42,906 nt of DNA, from NCBI GenBank assembly GCA_041593595.1, contig JBFHNV010000018.1, forward strand, positions 1 to 42,906, written 5' to 3'. The DNA is from JBFHNV01 sp041593595. GTDB lineage: Bacteria; Pseudomonadota; Gammaproteobacteria; HK1. A program made the translations under genes and the position numbers. Shown here piece by piece: positions 15,513 through 23,266 of this stretch (position 1 is its first letter; every line of letters begins with the position of its first letter). A model generated the notes under the pieces. That model saw nothing but the letters and a program-made list of their open reading frames with translations. It did no database searches and had not been told where the DNA came from.

Positions 15513-16139
15513 CTATTCAGGTCGCGGCGCGACGACCTTCGCCTGGATTCTCTCCCGCTCTTCGGCGTAACCGGCATCCGCGGACGCTGCCCGGGTGATC
15601 GTCGCGAGCGCATCGTCCAGGCGGCCGTCGGCCTCCTGGGCCAGAGCCAGCGTGTGCAGCGATCGCGCATCGCCTTCGCCCAGCTCGACGGCTCTCAGGG
15701 CGCAGCGCACCGCCTCGCGGCTGTCGCCGTTCTTCGAGATCGCCCGGGCGACGATGTTCGCCTGCCGCGACGTGCGCGGCATGAACAGCACGGCGACCCT
15801 GGCGGGCTGCTTGTTGAGGATCGGAGCCGGCCTGCGCGGACGAATGCCGCGGTCCCCGACGACCAACGCGGCAGGGACGGCCGGGCGACACGCGGTTTCC
15901 TGCCGCGTGCAGGCAGCCACCGGTGGGCGGCCGCGCACGGAGCTGGAACGTCCGCGAGCCGGGCGATGCCGAGACGTCGACGCCTCCGAGACGGGCCCCG
16001 GGCAGGTGGCCCGAGCAGCCTGGGCCGTCACCGCGGGCGCGTTCCGGGTCGCTGCCCGGCGCACCTCGGATACCGTGCTGAAGACCCCGATGATGGCGTT
16101 GGTCAGTGACGTGTAACCGCATGCGAGCTCGGTGTTCAT
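15513..16139 (-). CDS. TPR-like helical repeat protein
   Basis: 208 aa from the ATG at 16139. The C-terminal about 75 residues look like tetratricopeptide helices (NGDSREAVRCALRAVELGEG, SLHTLALAQEADGRLDDALA). The N-terminal about 40 residues are plausible protein (LTNAIIGVFSTVSEVRRAA). The middle (about 45-120) is Pro/Arg/Ser-rich and atypical, so it is either disordered or contains compensating frameshifts. No signal peptide is obvious. Repeat R2 lies 30-115 bases upstream and may hold its promoter. It is convergent with the 85-aa gene. TPR domains mediate protein-protein contacts; partner unknown. Confidence 0.6.
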   Translation of the reverse strand: MNTELACGYTSLTNAIIGVFSTVSEVRRAATRNAPAVTAQAARATCPGPVSEASTSRHRPARGRSSSVRGRPPVAACTRQETACRPAVPAALVVGDRGIRPRRPAPILNKQPARVAVLFMPRTSRQANIVARAISKNGDSREAVRCALRAVELGEGDARSLHTLALAQEADGRLDDALATITRAASADAGYAEERERIQAKVVAPRPE

Positions 16140-16673
16140 GGCCTGCCCCTGCCTCGTGTCCACGTAGGTCCCGCCGAGTGTGGTGTCACCGTAGGGCACA
16201 TACGCACTAATGGTGTGTGCGCAATTGCACAGGATACGAGTTTCGGTTTTCCGGCCAAACGCAAATCGAATGAGGTGCCGCGGGCGGCGCGTCGGGCCAT
16301 GGACACCACCCGGTCGGCGCCCGCTGCCGCCCGCGGTGCCGCTGCCCGGGACCTTGCCGCATCGCAACAGCATGTGGCGTTGCCACGGCACCTGGTGCTG
16401 CAGCAGCATGCGGCGCCGCAACAAGCAGCGGGCGGGAACACCCGGACCGTCAGCGCCATGGAACGAACCACGCCCGGCGGCGCCCTGGGCACCGGTGGTC
16501 CGCGAAGCGGCAGCGTCCAGGTGCCCGCTGCGAACTACGATGGGCGATGGAGCATCAGCGGTCGGTGTCGGCGGGCGTGGCGATCGCCTGCCGCCGGGCG
16601 GTCGGCATGCCCGTCCTGCCGCTGACCGGGCCCGGCGGCGAGCAGATTCTTGCGCGCGAAGGCTGCCCTCTCG
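16140..16673. other. Intergenic region containing repeat R2
   Basis: Apart from R2 near the left end I find no supported feature. Several open frames with starts in this stretch have composition unlike the neighbouring genes and no ribosome binding site. Confidence 0.45.
16169..16255. repeat. Dispersed intergenic repeat, copy 2 (R2)
   Basis: Blocks CCCGCCGAGTGTGGTGTCAC and TGTGCGCAATTGCACAG match R1 at 9392-9476 almost exactly, with a spacer of about the same length but different sequence. Conserved ends with a divergent middle argue for two functional sites held at fixed spacing. It sits just upstream of the minus-strand TPR-like gene. Confidence 0.65.
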
Positions 16674-17420
16674 TCAGCCGCCGGCACCGAAGACCTTGCG
16701 CAACAGGTCCGTGCCGCGTGCGGCGGGATCCTCGCGGATGCGTTTCTCCTCTGCCGCGATGACGGCAAACAGCCCGTCCAGGGCCTTCCCGGTGACATAG
16801 CCGTCCAGGTCCAGGCTCTCGCCGCCCACCAGGCCGGCGGCGGGGCCCGCACGGTCCACCATCTGCTTGTATGACGCGGTGACGCCTGCGCGGGAGGTGG
16901 CCTCGGTCACGATGGGCCGCACGCGCGCCGTGAGGCGCTCCTCTCCGACGCGGCGGAAGTAGCGCGTCGCCGCGTCGTCGGGCCCGTCCAGGATGGTGCG
17001 CGCGTCGTCCACGCTCATCTGGCGGATGGCGTCGCCCAGGATGGGGCCCGCTTCCGGCACCGCGCTCTCGGCGGCGCGGTTCATGGTGCGCACGAAGTCC
17101 TCGGCGTAGCGCTGCTGGCCGAAGGTCTCGAGCACGCTCGCGACCCCGCGCAGGCTCTCGGGCAGCGGGATGCGCACCGCCGCGTTGCCCAGGAATCCGT
17201 CGCTTTGGCCAAGGGAGGCCACCGCGCGCTCCGCGCCGCGGGCCAGCGCCTCCTTGAGGCCGGCGACCACCTCGTCGTTGCTGAGCGCCGCCGACGCGGC
17301 GCCGGACGCGGCGTCGCCCTCCAGGGTACGTTCGAGCAGCTTCTTCCAGTCCGCGCCCGCGGCGCTCGACACGACGGAGGCTGCCGACACGGCAGCGAGC
17401 AGGGCGAGGCGTCGGTTCAT
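16674..17420 (-). CDS. DUF4197 exported protein
   Basis: 248 aa. The ATG at 17420 is preferred because GGAG lies 8 bases before it; an ATG two codons upstream is too close. A signal peptide (LALLAAVSAASVVSSAAGA) precedes the DUF4197 hallmarks: LSNDEVVAGLKEALARGAE, FLGNAAVRIPLPESLR, then YKQMVD and a C-terminal DLDGYVTGKALDGLF followed by IAAEEKRIREDPAARGTDLL. The family is a conserved periplasmic protein of proteobacteria with no established function. It follows an OmpA-type lipoprotein gene on the same strand after a 92-base gap, and may be the last gene of a minus-strand run beginning with the double-PepSY gene. Confidence 0.9.
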   Translation of the reverse strand: MNRRLALLAAVSAASVVSSAAGADWKKLLERTLEGDAASGAASAALSNDEVVAGLKEALARGAERAVASLGQSDGFLGNAAVRIPLPESLRGVASVLETFGQQRYAEDFVRTMNRAAESAVPEAGPILGDAIRQMSVDDARTILDGPDDAATRYFRRVGEERLTARVRPIVTEATSRAGVTASYKQMVDRAGPAAGLVGGESLDLDGYVTGKALDGLFAVIAAEEKRIREDPAARGTDLLRKVFGAGG

Positions 17421-17512
17421 CGGCATGGCTCCGGCGGTTGCACGTGGCCGGAGCCTAGCGCAACCTCCGGCGGGCAGGTGCGAACGGAACGTGTATCGCG
17501 TTGGCGGCGTGA

Positions 17513-18193
17513 TCAGCCCGTGTATCGCGGGGGCTCGTACGCGCGCTCCTCCTGCCCCTCGACGATGGGCTTGACGTAGATCTCCACGCGCCGGTTGAGC
17601 TGCTTCCCGGCCGCCGTGGCGTTGGTCGCGCGCGGCTCGCGCTCGCCGCGACCTTCCATCCGCACCCGGCTCTCGGGCACGTTGCGGTACATGAGATAGC
17701 TGCCCACCGCGCCGGCGCGGCGCCGCGACAGCTCCAGGTTGTAGGCCTCGCTGCCGTCGCTGTCCGTATGGCCGACCACGTGCACCACGGTGCGCTCGTA
17801 CTTGTTCAGGACGTCGGCGAGCTTGTCGAGGGTCGGCTGGAAGGTGGGCGTCAGATCGGCGCTGTTGTACGCGAAGGAGACCTCGTTGCTGAGGCTCAGC
17901 TTGAGCGTGTCGTCCTTCATCCGCTCGATCTCGAGGGCGTTGGCACGCTGCTCCGCGGCCAGGTTGTCCTCGAAGGCCTTCTGCTGGTCGTCCATGTAGT
18001 CGCCCACGACGGCGCCGCCGATCGCGCCGATCACCGCGCCGATGGCCGCGCCCTTGCCCTTGCCGGCGATGGCCCCCACCACCGCGCCGGTCGCGGCGCC
18101 GACCCCGGCGCCGGTCTTGGTGCGCCGGTAGGGATCGTTGGCGGCGCAGCCGGCGAGCACCACGCCGGCGAGCATCAGAGTTGCAGCACGCAT
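17513..18193 (-). CDS. OmpA-family lipoprotein with glycine-zipper segment
   Basis: 226 aa from the ATG at 18193, chosen because GAGGA lies 8 bases upstream and because it gives a proper lipoprotein signal (MLAGVVLAGC; Cys16 as lipidation site). Residues about 26-67 are a glycine-zipper membrane segment (GAGVGAATGAVVGAIAGKGK). An Asp/Glu-rich helix follows, then an OmpA_C peptidoglycan-binding domain (about 100-212) with VVGHTDSDGSEAYN and LSRRRAGAVGSYL. Its job should be to tether the outer membrane to murein, as in Pal/YiaD-type proteins. It lies between an 85-aa membrane-protein gene and DUF4197, all on one strand. Confidence 0.93.
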   Translation of the reverse strand: MRAATLMLAGVVLAGCAANDPYRRTKTGAGVGAATGAVVGAIAGKGKGAAIGAVIGAIGGAVVGDYMDDQQKAFEDNLAAEQRANALEIERMKDDTLKLSLSNEVSFAYNSADLTPTFQPTLDKLADVLNKYERTVVHVVGHTDSDGSEAYNLELSRRRAGAVGSYLMYRNVPESRVRMEGRGEREPRATNATAAGKQLNRRVEIYVKPIVEGQEERAYEPPRYTG

Positions 18194-18268
18194 TTGGTCC
18201 ATCCTCGACTGAGAGCCCGGAGGGTCGAGTTTACCGCCTGCGCGGTGCCGCCGACCCCGCATCCGACG

Positions 18269-18526
18269 CTACCCCGTCTTGGCCTCCGACTGCTGCGCCT
18301 CCAGGGCCTTGTCGCGGGCCTTGTAGAACACCGGCTCGACGAGCTCGACGTCGGAGGCGCCTTGCGCGTCGAGGTCACCCTGGTCCTGCACGTCACCTCT
18401 CGACTCGAACGTGCTCACGACGAGATTGAGCGCGGCCCCGAGCACGGCGCCTATGGCGATGCCGGTCAGGATGGCATACAGCCAGGTGTTCTCGAGCAGG
18501 GGATTCCCGGTCAGGTAATCGAACAT
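18269..18526 (-). CDS. 85-aa single-span membrane protein, copy B
   Basis: MFDYLTG start, a helix at about residues 15-39 (YAILTGIAIGAVLGAALNLV), the FESRGDVQDQGDLDAQ block, FYKARDKA and the EAKTG end. It is the inverted paralogue of the gene at 15086-15343, about 60% identical by eye. AAGGAGGTGTGAG precedes the ATG. It is 81 bases downstream of the double-PepSY gene and 75 bases upstream of the OmpA lipoprotein, so it is probably part of a minus-strand operon. That context suggests an envelope function; the molecular role is unknown. Confidence 0.88.
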   Translation of the reverse strand: MFDYLTGNPLLENTWLYAILTGIAIGAVLGAALNLVVSTFESRGDVQDQGDLDAQGASDVELVEPVFYKARDKALEAQQSEAKTG

Positions 18527-18607
18527 CTCACACCTCCTTGGGCGGATTCATCTGAATCGCGCTCTCCGTTGATCGTGTCCCGTGTTTCGCTCGGCAGACG
18601 GTGCACG

Positions 18608-19162
18608 CTAGTCATCGTCGGAGTCGTCGCGGTCAGAGTCGTCGTCTGCGTCGCGCTCATCGGAGTCGTCCGACTCCTCGCGCTCGAGCGCGACGATCTC
18701 GCGCGTCTCGATGTCGAGCTTCAGCTCGACCTCGCGCCCGGCGTCATCGCGCGCCTGCACCTCGTAGCGTCCCCCGTCGACCTCGAGCTCGAGTATCTCG
18801 GGATAGCCCGCGGCGGCGAGGTCTTGGGCGAGCGCCTCCACCTCTGCCGTGCTCGGGCCACTCACCAGCTCGCCGCTCGTGGCGTCGATGACCAGCTCGA
18901 TCTGGCGTTCTGCCGCGTCGCTGGCCTTGATCTTGTAGCGGCCGCCCTCGAGCTCGATCTCGAGCACGTTCGTGTAGCCCCTGGCCTCGACGAGACCGAC
19001 CACGTCCTCGATGGCCAGACGGCTCGTGCGGGCAGCCTCCGCCCGCTCCCCCGCGGCGCGCGCGGCGTGCATGTCCGCGAAGGCTGCGCCGCCGATGAGC
19101 AGCACCCCGGCGAGCGCCAGGGAGGTGGACGGCGTCTTGCGAAATCCCGTTGGACAGCGCAT
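18608..19162 (-). CDS. Exported protein with two PepSY domains and acidic tail
   Basis: 184 aa. The signal peptide ends near residue 29 (LALAGVLLIGGAAFA). Two PepSY repeats follow. The first (about 48-100) holds VVGLVEARGYTNVLEIELEG and ends VIDATSGELVS. The second (about 103-160) holds LAAAGYPEILELEVDGGRYE and ends LDIETREIVALE. The last about 24 residues are almost all Asp, Glu, Ser and Arg. AAGGAG lies 7 bases before the ATG. The gene is divergent from the PepSY/response-regulator/kinase operon, with phased TAAG repeats between them, so it is a likely target of that two-component system. An acidic tail could bind divalent cations (inference). Confidence 0.9.
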   Translation of the reverse strand: MRCPTGFRKTPSTSLALAGVLLIGGAAFADMHAARAAGERAEAARTSRLAIEDVVGLVEARGYTNVLEIELEGGRYKIKASDAAERQIELVIDATSGELVSGPSTAEVEALAQDLAAAGYPEILELEVDGGRYEVQARDDAGREVELKLDIETREIVALEREESDDSDERDADDDSDRDDSDDD

Positions 19163-19239
19163 GTGAGTCTCCTTGCAGATGCCACTGCGTGGCGGTGCGA
19201 ATTCGGGGCAAGCCTAGTGTCCCGCGGCTGAAGCGCGCC

Positions 19240-19266
19240 TTAAGTTCCGTGTAAGCTCCAAGTAAG
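19240..19266. promoter_or_regulatory. Three phased TAAG direct repeats, OmpR-type regulator box
   Basis: TAAG occurs at 19241, 19252 and 19263, exactly one helical turn (11 bp) apart, with related spacers (TAAGTTCCGTG, TAAGCTCCAAG). On the minus strand this reads CTTAC-N6-CTTAC-N6-CTTAA. Direct repeats with 11-bp phase are the usual sites of OmpR/PhoB-family regulators, and CTTAA-N6-CTTAA-like boxes are known for PmrA/BasR and QseB relatives. It lies between the two divergent PepSY genes, upstream of a response regulator of that family, so autoregulation is likely. Confidence 0.7.
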
Positions 19267-19354
19267 GTTGCAAAGGCGACGATTGGGCCGTGGAGCCGCG
19301 GGGCCGCAGGCGAGAGTCGCGATCGCGCCACGCCGCCTGCAGCGGAGGATCGGG

Positions 19355-19687
19355 ATGTCGCGGAGACGATTGACCATCGCCATGGCGGTCGCTGCCGGGT
19401 TGGCGCTGGAGATCGCGCTGCACCCGTCTCTCGCACGCGAAGAGGGGGGGCGCATGCCCCACGACACCGCATCCATCGGCGCGGTGCTGCAGCGCGTCGC
19501 GCAGACGCACCCGGGTCAGGTGCTCAAGGTCGAGCTCGAGCCCGACGAGGATGCGGCCAGCGCCTGGGCCTACGAGGTGAAGGTGCTGACCACGACCGGG
19601 CACGTGATCGAGATCAAGCTCGACGCCGTCAGCATGACGGTATTCGAGGTCGAAGGTCTGCCGCGCGAGCGCTCGCGCGAAGACTGA
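19355..19687 (+). CDS. Exported PepSY protein heading the two-component operon
   Basis: 110 aa from the ATG at 19355, supported by GGAGG 7 bases upstream. A signal peptide (LTIAMAVAAGLALEIALHPS) precedes a single PepSY domain with SIGAVLQRVAQTHPGQVLKV and EIKLDAVSMTVFEVEG. The response regulator gene starts 13 bases after its stop. PepSY proteins encoded with PhoPQ/QseBC-like systems may act as periplasmic inputs or feedback inhibitors of the kinase; that role here is inference. The small size and operon position suit a feedback factor. Confidence 0.85.
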   Translation: MSRRRLTIAMAVAAGLALEIALHPSLAREEGGRMPHDTASIGAVLQRVAQTHPGQVLKVELEPDEDAASAWAYEVKVLTTTGHVIEIKLDAVSMTVFEVEGLPRERSRED

Positions 19688-19700
19688 GCCGGAAAGCACC

Positions 19701-20369
19701 ATGCGTCTGCTGGTCGTGGAGGACGACCCTCAGGTGTCACGCCAGCTCGCCGACGCGTTGCGTGCGGCCGGCTACGCGGTCGACGTGGCCGCGGAGGGCC
19801 GCGAGGGTCGCTTCCTGGGCGAGAGCGAGCCTTACGATGCCATCGTGCTCGATCTCGGGCTGCCGGGAGTCGACGGCCTGGGCGTGCTCGAGGGCTGGCG
19901 GCAGGCGGGCCTGCAGGTTCCGGTGCTCGTGCTCACGGCGCGCGGCACCTGGCGCGAAAAGGTCACGGGGCTGCGCGCCGGCGCCGACGACTACCTGGCC
20001 AAGCCCTTCGAGGTCGAGGAGCTGCTGGCACGCATCGAGGCGCTGTTGCGGCGCTCGGGCGGACACGCCTCGCCGGTGCTCGAAGCCGGCCGGGTGCGCC
20101 TCGATACGAGCGCGCGGCGCGCCACCCGGGACGGCGTGCCCATCGAGCTCACGGCGCTCGAGTATCGCCTGCTCGCCTACCTCATGCACCACCCCGAGCG
20201 CGTTATCTCCAAGAGCGAGCTCACCGAGCACCTCTACGAGCAGAGCTTCGACCGCGACTCGAACGTGATCGAGGTCCTGGTCAACCGCCTGCGCAAGAAG
20301 GTCGGGCCGGAGCTCATCACCACCCGCCGCGGCCTGGGCTATCAGCTGAGCAAGGATGACCGAGGGTAG
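19701..20369 (+). CDS. OmpR-family response regulator
   Basis: 222 aa. The receiver domain (about 1-115) has the acidic pocket E7-D8-D9, phospho-acceptor D51 (IVLDLGLPG), and the conserved Lys in DDYLAKPFE. The winged-helix DNA-binding domain (about 125-218) carries ELTALEYRLLAYLMHHPERV and SNVIEVLVNRLRKKVG. It is closest in style to PhoP/QseB/PmrA. It is expected to bind phased direct repeats, and such a set (TAAG, 11-bp phase) lies about 435 bases upstream, in front of its operon. The reading frame overlaps that of the downstream kinase by 14 bases, indicating translational coupling. Confidence 0.95.
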   Translation: MRLLVVEDDPQVSRQLADALRAAGYAVDVAAEGREGRFLGESEPYDAIVLDLGLPGVDGLGVLEGWRQAGLQVPVLVLTARGTWREKVTGLRAGADDYLAKPFEVEELLARIEALLRRSGGHASPVLEAGRVRLDTSARRATRDGVPIELTALEYRLLAYLMHHPERVISKSELTEHLYEQSFDRDSNVIEVLVNRLRKKVGPELITTRRGLGYQLSKDDRG

Positions 20370-21711
20370 CCCGCACCGGGGGCGGGCGACCACGCTCAAC
20401 GCGAGGCTGGTGCTGACCTCCTCTGCGTGGGTGCTGCTCGCCCTGGTGGTTGCCGACACCGTGCTCGTGTGGCTGTTTCGCGATCACATCGAGCGGCGCT
20501 TCGACGCCTCGCTGGACGATCAGCTGCGCGAGCTCGTCGCCGCCAGCGATGCCGGTGCCGACGGACGCGTGGCGCTCGCCTGGAAGCCCTTCGACCCGCG
20601 TTTCAACCGGCCCCGCTCCGGCTGGTACTGGCAGCTCTCGCAGGACGGCGACGTGATGATTCGCTCCGACTCGCTCTGGCAGGACAGCCTCCCGGTCGAG
20701 GGCAGCGCCGCCATCGGGCGGCGCACGGTGCACCTGCGCGGCCCCGCCGGGGAGCCGCTGCGCGCGCTGGTGCAGACGCTCACCCTGCCGCGCAGCCGCA
20801 GCACGTTCACCTACGTGGTCGCGGGCCCCGTCTCGGACATCGACCGCGACGTGCGTCGCTTCATCGGCCAGATCGCGGTGACGCTCACGCTGCTGGCCGC
20901 CGGCCTGCTGGCGGCGGTGATCGTGCAGGTCCGCTTCGGCCTGCGCCCGCTGCGCGAGCTACGCGCGGCGCTCGCCGAGATCCGGGCAGGCCGCGCGAGC
21001 CGTCTGCCCCAGCGCTTCCCGGCGGAGATCGCACCCATGGTGGACGAGCTGAACGCGCTGCTCGATCACAACGTGGAGATGCTCGCGCGAGCCCGCATGC
21101 AGGCCGCGGATCTGGCTCATGCGCTGAAGAACCCGCTCACGGTCATCCAGAACGAGTCGCGCGACCTGCCCGATGCCCCCAGCCGCGTGGTCCGCGAGCA
21201 GGTAAAGGTCATGACCAGCGCGATCCAGCGGCATCTGTCGCGCGCCCGCGCCGCCGGCGCGCGCGCGCCGGGCGCCCGCACCAGCGTCGCCGCAGTGCTC
21301 GAGGATCTCGGCTTCTCGCTCGAGCGCCTGTATCGCGAGCGGGGACTCAGCATTCGCATCGAGGACGCCGCCGGCGCGGTCTTCAGAGGCGATGCCGAGG
21401 ATCTGGAGGAGATGGTCGGCAACCTCATGGACAACGCCTGCAAGTGGGCGCGCTCGCAGGTGCTGGTGCACGCGCGCACCCGCGACGGCTGGCTGACGGT
21501 GACGGTCGAGGACGACGGCCCCGGCGTGCCCCCCCACGAGTACGAGCGCGTGCTCAGCCGCGGCGTCCGTCTGGACGAATCCGCCCCCGGCACCGGCATC
21601 GGGCTCGCGGCGGTGCGCGACGTGGCCAGCGCCTACCGCGGGCGCATCGATCTCGCCCGCTCGCGCCTCGGCGGGCTCTGCGCGACCCTGTGGCTGCCGG
21701 CCGCGGCGTGA
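20356..21711 (+). CDS. Sensor histidine kinase, partner of the adjacent regulator
   Basis: 451 aa. TM1 is at about 17-41 (LVLTSSAWVLLALVVADTV) and TM2 at about 169-191 (IGQIAVTLTLLAAGLLAAV). They enclose a periplasmic sensor of about 125 residues that lacks the acidic patch typical of PhoQ. HAMP follows, then HisKA with phospho-acceptor H255 (DLAHALKNPLTV) and a HATPase domain with N-box NLMDNACKWA and GxG motifs (DDGPGVP, GTGIGLAAV). The sequence resembles PhoQ/QseC-like kinases. It probably senses an envelope condition and phosphorylates the regulator encoded just upstream; the PepSY protein of the same operon is a candidate modulator. The signal is unknown. Confidence 0.94.
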   Translation: MTEGSPHRGRATTLNARLVLTSSAWVLLALVVADTVLVWLFRDHIERRFDASLDDQLRELVAASDAGADGRVALAWKPFDPRFNRPRSGWYWQLSQDGDVMIRSDSLWQDSLPVEGSAAIGRRTVHLRGPAGEPLRALVQTLTLPRSRSTFTYVVAGPVSDIDRDVRRFIGQIAVTLTLLAAGLLAAVIVQVRFGLRPLRELRAALAEIRAGRASRLPQRFPAEIAPMVDELNALLDHNVEMLARARMQAADLAHALKNPLTVIQNESRDLPDAPSRVVREQVKVMTSAIQRHLSRARAAGARAPGARTSVAAVLEDLGFSLERLYRERGLSIRIEDAAGAVFRGDAEDLEEMVGNLMDNACKWARSQVLVHARTRDGWLTVTVEDDGPGVPPHEYERVLSRGVRLDESAPGTGIGLAAVRDVASAYRGRIDLARSRLGGLCATLWLPAAA

Positions 21712-21820
21712 CCATGGGCGTGGAAGCGCCAGGAACGGAACTCGCATCGCACGAGAGAAAACGGCATCCTCGCGCCGCGCCGAGGTGTCAAGGAGCTGGG
21801 CGTGATCTTATGATCGCCTC

Positions 21821-23218
21821 ATGTCCGAGCTGTGGAGCAGGCACGCCACCGAGATCGCCAGCCTGGTCCTCAGCCGCCAGGCCTCGGCGACCGAGGTGGT
21901 GGAGAGCACCCTGGCGCGTCTCGCGGCCGTGAATCCCGCGATCAACGCGGTGGTCGACCCGATGCCCGACGAGGCGCGCGAGCAGGCCGCCCGGGTGGAC
22001 GCGATGGTGGCCCGCGGGGAGGACCCGGGTCCGCTGGCCGGGGTGCCGGTCACGGTGAAGGTCAACGTGGATCTGGAGGGCCATGCCACCACCAACGGGC
22101 TGCGCATCCAGCGCGACCTGGTGGCGCACAGCGACAGCCCGGTGGTGTCGAACCTGCGCAAGGCCGGCGCCGTCATCGTGGGCCGCACCAACACCCCCGC
22201 GTTCTCCCTGCGCTGGTTCACCCGCAACGGCGTGCACGGCCACACCCGCAACCCCCGCGACCCGTCGCGCACCCCGGGCGGTTCCTCCGGCGGCGCGGCC
22301 GCGGCGGTGGCCAGTGGCATCGGGGCCATCGCCCATGGCACCGACATCGCCGGCTCGATCCGTTATCCCGCCTACGCCTGCGGCGTGCACGGGCTGCGTC
22401 CCACTCTGGGACGGGTGCCGGCGGCCAACTTCACGGCGCCCGACCGCCACATCGGCGGCCAGCTGATGGCGGTGTCGGGCCCCATCGCCCGCAGCGTGGC
22501 GGACCTGCGCCTGGGCCTCGCGGCCATGGCGGCGCCGGATGCGCGGGATCCCTGGTGGACGCCGGTGCCCCTGGCGCTGCCCGCGGCGGAGAAGCGTGCC
22601 GCGCTGACGGTGGCGCCGGAAGGGCTCGCCGTGAGCGCGGAGGTGGAGGCGGCGCTCCGGGACGCGGCGCAGCGGCTGCGCGACGCGGGCTGGCAGGTGG
22701 AAGAGGTGGACTGCCCGGCGCTGCGCGAGCCGGCGCGGCTGCAGGCGAACCTCTGGCTCGCGGAGTTCCGCCGCAGCGCCGAGGAGGCGCTCTACAGGGA
22801 GCAGGATCCGGACGCCGTGTTCGTCTACGAGCAGATGAAGGCGTTGTGCCCGGCGCCGGACCTGGACGCCATGCTCGACACCTTGCAGCAGCGGGCCACC
22901 TACTGTCGCGAGTGGCTGCTGTTCCTCGAGCGCCACCCGGTGCTGATCTGTCCCGCCTCGGCGGAGCTGCCGTTCCCCGACCTGCTGGACGTGCAATCCC
23001 CCGACGCCTTCCGCCGGGTGATGGAGGCGCAGCTCACCCAGATCGCGATTCCCTTCCTGGGCCTGCCGGGGCTGGTGGTGACCACCCGCGAGTCGGGTGC
23101 CACCACCACGGGTGTGCAGCTGGTGGCCGGCCGGTTCCGGGAGGACACGCTGCTGCAGGCGGGCGAGGTCCTGGAGGCGGCGGGCACGCCCACATGCCCG
23201 GTGGATCCGGTCCTCTGA
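21821..23218 (+). CDS. Amidase-signature family hydrolase
   Basis: 465 aa with the Ser-cisSer-Lys triad of the amidase signature family visible: K80 in VTVKVN, the cis-Ser in TPGGSSGGAA (S155/S156) and nucleophile S179 in GTDIAGSIR. Length is normal for the family. There is no signal peptide, so it is cytoplasmic. Members hydrolyse diverse amides, including indoleacetamide, nicotinamide-like compounds and Glu-tRNA intermediates. The lack of gatB/gatC neighbours argues against GatA. The start is the ATG at 21821; its ribosome binding site is weak. It stands alone, convergent with the metallophosphoesterase-like gene. Confidence 0.92.
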   Translation: MSELWSRHATEIASLVLSRQASATEVVESTLARLAAVNPAINAVVDPMPDEAREQAARVDAMVARGEDPGPLAGVPVTVKVNVDLEGHATTNGLRIQRDLVAHSDSPVVSNLRKAGAVIVGRTNTPAFSLRWFTRNGVHGHTRNPRDPSRTPGGSSGGAAAAVASGIGAIAHGTDIAGSIRYPAYACGVHGLRPTLGRVPAANFTAPDRHIGGQLMAVSGPIARSVADLRLGLAAMAAPDARDPWWTPVPLALPAAEKRAALTVAPEGLAVSAEVEAALRDAAQRLRDAGWQVEEVDCPALREPARLQANLWLAEFRRSAEEALYREQDPDAVFVYEQMKALCPAPDLDAMLDTLQQRATYCREWLLFLERHPVLICPASAELPFPDLLDVQSPDAFRRVMEAQLTQIAIPFLGLPGLVVTTRESGATTTGVQLVAGRFREDTLLQAGEVLEAAGTPTCPVDPVL

Positions 23219-23266
23219 GCTCGCCCACCGCTGGCACGCCCGCGAGGGCGCGCCGCGCGCCGCCAC

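Noticed and set aside
16215..16625. Plus-strand frame of 136 codons in the region between R2 and DUF4197
   Set aside because: No ribosome binding site, overlaps the palindrome of R2, Ala/Arg-rich sequence without a domain.
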